A DNA stretch of 36,678 bases from JAUREX01 sp044356825 (GTDB lineage Bacteria; Pseudomonadota; Alphaproteobacteria; Rhodobacterales; Rhodobacteraceae), in NCBI GenBank assembly GCA_044356825.1, contig JBIKVM010000008.1, positions 1-36,678 of the forward strand. Reading direction: 5' to 3'. The notes under the pieces were generated by a model. That model was given only the letters and a program-made list of their open reading frames with translations. It did no database searches and had not been told where the DNA came from. A program made the translations under genes and the position numbers. Each line of letters opens with the position of its first letter. Positions within the stretch are counted from its first letter, which is position 1. Shown in pieces: positions 32,694 through 36,678 of the stretch.

Positions 32694-33698
32694 TCAGGCC
32701 CCGAGCGCGCCCATCCGCACCGCGACATCGCCCATGCGGTTGGAAAAACCCCATTCGTTGTCATACCACGCGAGGACGCGGGCAAAACGCCCCTCCATCA
32801 CCCGCGTCTGGTCGAGATGCAGGATCGAGGAATGCGGATCGTGGTTGAAGTCGATGCTGACGTTCGGCGCATCGGTGACGGACAGCACTCGCGCGAGCGG
32901 CCCGGCCGCAGCCGCGCGGAAAGCGTCGTTGATCTCCGCCTCGGTCGTGTCGCGCAGTGTCTCGAAGGTCAGATCGACAACCGAGACATTGGGCGTCGGC
33001 ACCCGGATCGCGACGCCGTCGAGCCTGCCCTTGAGTTCCGGCAGCACCAGCGCAACGGCCCGCGCCGCCCCCGTCGTCGTCGGGATCATCGAGAGCGCCG
33101 CGGCGCGTGCGCGATAGAGATCCTTGTGCATGGTGTCGAGCGTCGGCTGATCGCCGGTATAGCTGTGCACCGTCGTCATGAAGCCGCGCCGGATCCCCAC
33201 CGTCTCGTGCAGGATCTTGGCTGCGGGCGCGAGGCAGTTCGTCGTGCATGACGCGTTCGACACGACCCGGTCCTCGGGGCGCAGCGCATCGTGGTTGACG
33301 CCCTCGACGATGGTGCGGTCCGCCCCTTCGGACGGCGCCGAGACGAGGACGCGCCGCGCCCCCGCCGCCAGATGCACCGCCGCGTTGTCGCGGGCCGTGA
33401 AGATGCCGGTGCATTCCATCACCACATCGAGGCCGCCCCAATCAAGCTGGGCGGGGTCGCGCACGGCCGTCACGCGCATCGGGCCGCGGCCAGCGTCGAT
33501 CCAGCCCTCGCCCGTCTTCACCTCGAAGGGCAGCCGGCCGTGCACGCTGTCGAAGCGCAAGAGATGGGCGTTCGTCTCGACCGGGCCGAGATCGTTGATC
33601 GCCACCACCTCGATGTCGCGCCGCCCGGATTCGAGGATCGCGCGCAAAACGTTCCGCCCGATCCGCCCGAAGCCGTTGATCCCGACCCTGACTGCCAT
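32694..33698 (-). CDS. gap: Glyceraldehyde-3-phosphate dehydrogenase, type I
   Basis: A 334 aa glycolytic/Calvin-cycle enzyme. RVGINGFGRIGR opens the Rossmann fold and the Asp in INDLG fits NAD use. The nucleophile is in SNASCTTNC, the base His in HSYTGDQ and the C-terminal WYDNEWGFSNRM is complete. The ATG at 33698 gives the family N-terminus; five extra residues upstream are possible. Erythrose-4-phosphate dehydrogenase (Epd) is a less likely alternative because the family-specific features I know favour Gap. No other glycolytic gene adjoins. Confidence 0.93.
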   Translation of the reverse strand: MAVRVGINGFGRIGRNVLRAILESGRRDIEVVAINDLGPVETNAHLLRFDSVHGRLPFEVKTGEGWIDAGRGPMRVTAVRDPAQLDWGGLDVVMECTGIFTARDNAAVHLAAGARRVLVSAPSEGADRTIVEGVNHDALRPEDRVVSNASCTTNCLAPAAKILHETVGIRRGFMTTVHSYTGDQPTLDTMHKDLYRARAAALSMIPTTTGAARAVALVLPELKGRLDGVAIRVPTPNVSVVDLTFETLRDTTEAEINDAFRAAAAGPLARVLSVTDAPNVSIDFNHDPHSSILHLDQTRVMEGRFARVLAWYDNEWGFSNRMGDVAVRMGALGA

Positions 33699-33767
33699 GC
33701 TTGCCTCCGACACGCTGAATCCGTGGCCGCGCCTTAGCGCAAAACGTGGCCGGGGAACAGGGGCCGA

Positions 33768-34478
33768 TCAGCGGTTGCGCGCGGGCCGGGCATTGCCCCG
33801 CAGCGCCCGCCGCCAGAGCGCGGCCGAGAGGACGGGGCGGGCGCGGCCATCGGCGCGCGGACGGCGGAACACCCGCCCGCGCGCGGCAAACCACGCTCGC
33901 GTCAGATGCGCCGCCGCCACCCCATAGCCCCCGCCCGCCAGCACGTCCGATACCCAATGCGCCCCGATCACCACGCGGCTTGCCGCCGCCGCGCAGCCGA
34001 TCGCGATCAGGACACCCCGCGCCCGCGGCACAAGGAAGCCCAACGCCACCGCCACCGTCAGCGCCGTCGTCGAATGGCCCGAGGGGAAGCTGGCAAAGGC
34101 CGCCTCGAAGGAAAAGGGCGCGAAGGCGAGTGGGTCGGGCGGATCGAAGGTGCCGGGCCGGCTGCGGCCGATCATGTTCTTGACGAGCCAGACGCTGATC
34201 CCGCCTGCCGCCACCGCGACGAACAGAAACCACGCCGCGCCCTGCACCTGGCGCAGCGCCAGCGCCTGCAGCGGGCCGACGCGGCGCACCGCCACGGCGC
34301 AAAGCGCGATCGCGCCAAGCGCGGCGAAGCCCGACCATGCCGAATTCCCGACTTCGGTCAGCACGCCGAAGACCGCCCGCACCCAGGGCGCCGCCGCGCG
34401 CGCGAGCGCGGCCAGCGCGCCATCCGCCGGCAGCGCCAGCACGATGAGCGCGCCGAGCACCAGCGTCGCCCGCATCAT
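33768..34478 (-). CDS. PAP2-family membrane phosphatase
   Basis: A 236 aa integral membrane phosphatase with about six helices. The three active-site motifs are complete: KNMIGRSRP (K-x6-RP), PSGHS, and SRVVIGAHWVSD (SR-x5-H-x3-D). Lipid phosphate substrates are usual, for example undecaprenyl pyrophosphate, phosphatidylglycerol phosphate or lipid A 1-phosphate (LpxE-like). The ATG overlaps the stop of the glycosyltransferase gene by four bases (ATGA), so the two are co-translated. The C-terminal 40 residues are Arg-rich and probably cytoplasmic. Confidence 0.88.
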   Translation of the reverse strand: MMRATLVLGALIVLALPADGALAALARAAAPWVRAVFGVLTEVGNSAWSGFAALGAIALCAVAVRRVGPLQALALRQVQGAAWFLFVAVAAGGISVWLVKNMIGRSRPGTFDPPDPLAFAPFSFEAAFASFPSGHSTTALTVAVALGFLVPRARGVLIAIGCAAAASRVVIGAHWVSDVLAGGGYGVAAAHLTRAWFAARGRVFRRPRADGRARPVLSAALWRRALRGNARPARNR

Positions 34479-36082
34479 GGCCGCAACTCGGGTTGCAACA
34501 GTTCGATCCGCACGACCCGGCCCGCCCCGATCGCCAGCCCCTCGAGTTGCTCAACCGCGGCCCAGCCCGCGGGCACATCGCCCCCGAGGTTCAGCACCAC
34601 AGCGCAGGGGTCCGCGGCGAGGGTTTCGGGCAAAGGGGCGTTGGCGGGCAGCCGCGGCGTGTCACGCCCGCCCGCCCAGACAAGAGAGGGCTCGCCATAG
34701 CCGCGGCCGGCCAGGCGCGGCGCCTCGCAGCCCCGAGCGGCCGCCAGATCGCGCGCCGCCGCCGCCGCCGCCTCGGTCGGCCACAGGAAGGGCGTGCGCG
34801 CGAGCCCCGTCAGCAGGCTCGCGTTGAAGATGCCGCCTGCCAGCGCCAGCACGCCGAGGGCCGCCGCGCCCCGCCCGCGCGCCAGCAGCGCAAGCGCCCC
34901 CGCGCCGCCGGCCAGCGCCGCCGCCACCGCCGCCGCCACGGCCAGAACCGCGACCGTGGGCGCATCGGTGCGCCATTGCACGACCCCGAGCGCAACCGCG
35001 ACCAGCGGCAGGGGCAGAAGCGCGACCGCGACGCCCGCGCGCCAGCCCCGCCCGACCGGCCCCGCAATCGCCACCGCGGCCGCCGCGATCAGGATGGCTG
35101 CCGCCGGATAGGTCGGCATCGTGTAGTGGAAGAGCTTCGTCGGCACCGCCTCGAACACGATCCAGGCGGGCACGATCGCGGCCAACGCGAAGCGCACGCG
35201 CGGATCGTCCCGCTTCTGCCAGACCCGGCGCGCGGCGATGGGCAGAAGTGCGGCCCCCGGCCAGAACGCCAGCCAGATCACCGCCAGATAGGTGCCGGGC
35301 GGGGCACCCTTGCCCTCTTGCCCCGCCACCACCTTGGCCGCGAGATCGCCCACCACCGCCTCGCGCCAGAACGCCCATCCGCCGACAAGGCTGATCCCGA
35401 TGAGCCACGGCGCCACCAGCGCGAGCGCTGCCAGCACCGGCCACCCCGCCCCAAGCGGGCGCAGCCAGCGCAGGTCGCGCACCGCCGCCGCGTGCCCCGC
35501 GGCCGCCAGCGCGGCAAAGAGCGGCCCGATCGGCCCCTTGATCAGGACCGCAGCCCCGAAGGCGAGCCAGAAGCCCCAAGCCTCGGCCCTGCCCCCGCCC
35601 CGCCGCACCGCCAGCCGCGCGAGCGCGATGAGCATCGCGAGGATCAGCGCGAGCAGCACCGCATCCGTCTTGGCGATCCGCGCCTCGCCGCCCAGCACGA
35701 AGGCCGCGGCCATCAGCGCCCCCGCCGGCAAGCCGACCCGCACCCCGAAGAGCGTGGCGCCGAGCGCCACCGTCAGCCAGACCGACGCCATCGCCCCCGC
35801 AAGCGAGGGGATCCGCCACACCCAGAGCGGCGCCGCCGCCCCCTCGCCCGAGGCCAGCGCCGCGAGCGATTGCAGCCAGTAGATCCCGACCGGCTTCTTG
35901 TAGCGCGCCTCGTCCTGAAAGCGGATGTCGATCGGGGCACGGTCCTCGACCATCTGGCGGCTTGCCTGCACGAACAGCGCCTCGTCGCGGTCGATCACCG
36001 GCAGCCGCGCCTGACCGGGCAGCATGAGGGCGCACAGAAGGCAGATCAGCGCGATCCACCCTGCCCGCTCGCGCCCGCCCAT
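34475..36082 (-). CDS. ArnT-like membrane glycosyltransferase (GT39/GT83)
   Basis: A 535 aa polytopic protein with about 12 hydrophobic helices. The first periplasmic loop has the acidic metal/substrate motif in LPVIDRDEALFVQASRQM, then RYKKPVGIYWLQ. These are diagnostic of the ArnT/PMT family, which uses polyprenyl-phosphate sugars to modify lipid A or proteins. The C-terminal 110 residues form a small soluble domain. The ATG at 36082 is preferred; a GTG at 36100 would add six residues. The overlap with the PAP2 gene suggests one lipid-linked envelope modification pathway. The sugar and acceptor are unknown. Confidence 0.85.
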   Translation of the reverse strand: MGGRERAGWIALICLLCALMLPGQARLPVIDRDEALFVQASRQMVEDRAPIDIRFQDEARYKKPVGIYWLQSLAALASGEGAAAPLWVWRIPSLAGAMASVWLTVALGATLFGVRVGLPAGALMAAAFVLGGEARIAKTDAVLLALILAMLIALARLAVRRGGGRAEAWGFWLAFGAAVLIKGPIGPLFAALAAAGHAAAVRDLRWLRPLGAGWPVLAALALVAPWLIGISLVGGWAFWREAVVGDLAAKVVAGQEGKGAPPGTYLAVIWLAFWPGAALLPIAARRVWQKRDDPRVRFALAAIVPAWIVFEAVPTKLFHYTMPTYPAAAILIAAAAVAIAGPVGRGWRAGVAVALLPLPLVAVALGVVQWRTDAPTVAVLAVAAAVAAALAGGAGALALLARGRGAAALGVLALAGGIFNASLLTGLARTPFLWPTEAAAAAARDLAAARGCEAPRLAGRGYGEPSLVWAGGRDTPRLPANAPLPETLAADPCAVVLNLGGDVPAGWAAVEQLEGLAIGAGRVVRIELLQPELRP

Positions 36083-36228
36083 CGCCGCCCGTCCCGCCAC
36101 GCTGCCGCCCCGTCACCGCCTCGGCGCGCCATAGCGCAGCCCCTGCGCCCCGTCCATCGCCACCCCGGCGGGGATGACAGACACCCACCCCGCTGCTAGG
36201 GTGCCGCGATTCAACCTGCGGTATTGCT

Positions 36229-36678
36229 ATGGCCAACCAGCTCCATTACGGCGACAATCTCGATGTCCTGCGCACCCTCTCGGCCGAGAGCGTGGATCTC
36301 GTCTATCTCGATCCGCCCTTCAACTCGAACGCCTCCTACAACCAGCTCTTCAAGTCGCCCGACGGCAAGACGAGTGCCGCGCAGGTCGAAGCCTTCGAGG
36401 ATACCTGGCACTGGACGGACGCGGCCGCCGCCGCCTATGAGGATGTCCGCCGCCACCGCACACATTCGGACGCGGCCCAGATGATCGTCGCGCTGCGCGC
36501 GTTTCTGGGTGAGAACGACATGATGGCCTACCTTGCCATGATGGCCGTGCGGCTGATCGAGTTGCACCGGGTGCTGAAGCCCACTGGCAGCCTCTATCTG
36601 CACTGCGACCCGACGGCGAGCCATTACCTGAAGATCTTGCTGGATGCGGTGTTTGGGGCGCGCCAGTTTAGGAATGAA
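36229..36678 (+). CDS. DPPF-type site-specific DNA methyltransferase (partial)
   Basis: The first 150 codons of an amino-methyltransferase; the window ends inside the gene. The N-terminus reads LHYGDNLDVLRTL, followed by the catalytic motif IV DLVYLDPPFNSNASYN. Motif VIII/X-like parts (RVLKPTGSLYLHCDPTASHYLKILLDAVFG) come later, in an order typical of beta-class N6-adenine or N4-cytosine methylases such as Mod of type III systems. A partner restriction subunit may lie beyond the edge. The ATG at 36229 is the family start; no strong Shine-Dalgarno is visible. It is divergent from the glycosyltransferase gene. Confidence 0.88.
   Translation, partial: MANQLHYGDNLDVLRTLSAESVDLVYLDPPFNSNASYNQLFKSPDGKTSAAQVEAFEDTWHWTDAAAAAYEDVRRHRTHSDAAQMIVALRAFLGENDMMAYLAMMAVRLIELHRVLKPTGSLYLHCDPTASHYLKILLDAVFGARQFRNE

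Overview
The window is very GC-rich (about 70% by eye) with strong G/C preference at third codon positions. Gene content and order point to the Rhodobacterales (Rhodobacter/Rhodovulum/Paracoccus-like Alphaproteobacteria). The pointers are an ATP synthase zeta inhibitor gene divergent from purC-purS-purQ, stand-alone methionine-synthase modules, a TakP-type TRAP transporter and a DctB/DctD pair. I read it as ordinary chromosome with a few accessory insertions. I found no tRNA, rRNA, insertion sequence, phage or CRISPR array.

Layout. 0-2.1 kb: a ribosome hibernation factor, a small periplasmic cytochrome c and an unrecognised protein with a transglutaminase-like Cys/His/Asp arrangement. 2.1-5.3 kb: a corrinoid protein and a homocysteine methyltransferase, the parts of a split cobalamin-dependent methionine synthase, flanking an SplB-like radical SAM gene that has a LexA-like box. 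5.4-8.7 kb: the zeta subunit, then purC, purS and purQ, with an alcohol dehydrogenase lodged between purS and purQ; PurC is locally aberrant. 8.7-11.8 kb: a frameshifted dctB-type kinase gene and a dctD-type regulator without the GAFTGA loop. 11.8-17.4 kb (minus strand): a tightly overlapping nucleoside salvage operon, cdd-deoA-deoB-add-upp, preceded by a VOC/cupin protein. 17.6-19.8 kb: NADP-type malic enzyme.

19.9-24.7 kb (minus): a TRAP transporter whose two membrane subunits are both oversized. It has an intercistronic hairpin and a palindromic promoter region. 24.9-27.7 kb: hisE-hisF and hisA, separated by an HNH endonuclease gene on the opposite strand. 27.8-31.4 kb: a DUF2147 secreted protein, succinate-semialdehyde dehydrogenase, and an arylformamidase-like hydrolase directly followed by a short-chain dehydrogenase. 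31.4-32.7 kb: a secreted PepSY-like protein with a polyacidic tail, divergent from a membrane-anchored LuxR-type regulator. 32.7-36.1 kb: GAPDH, a PAP2 phosphatase and an ArnT-like glycosyltransferase that overlap by four bases. The right edge cuts a DPPF-type DNA methyltransferase, possibly the start of a restriction-modification locus.

Metabolically the window combines one-carbon/methionine, purine and histidine synthesis (PRPP- and folate-linked), nucleoside salvage, and organic acid uptake and oxidation (TRAP, malic enzyme, GabD). I saw no single spectacular new system. The best candidates for undescribed biology are the membrane LuxR/acidic secreted protein pair, the GAFTGA-less DctD beside a broken dctB, the transglutaminase-like orphan, the HNH gene inside the his genes and the altered PurC.
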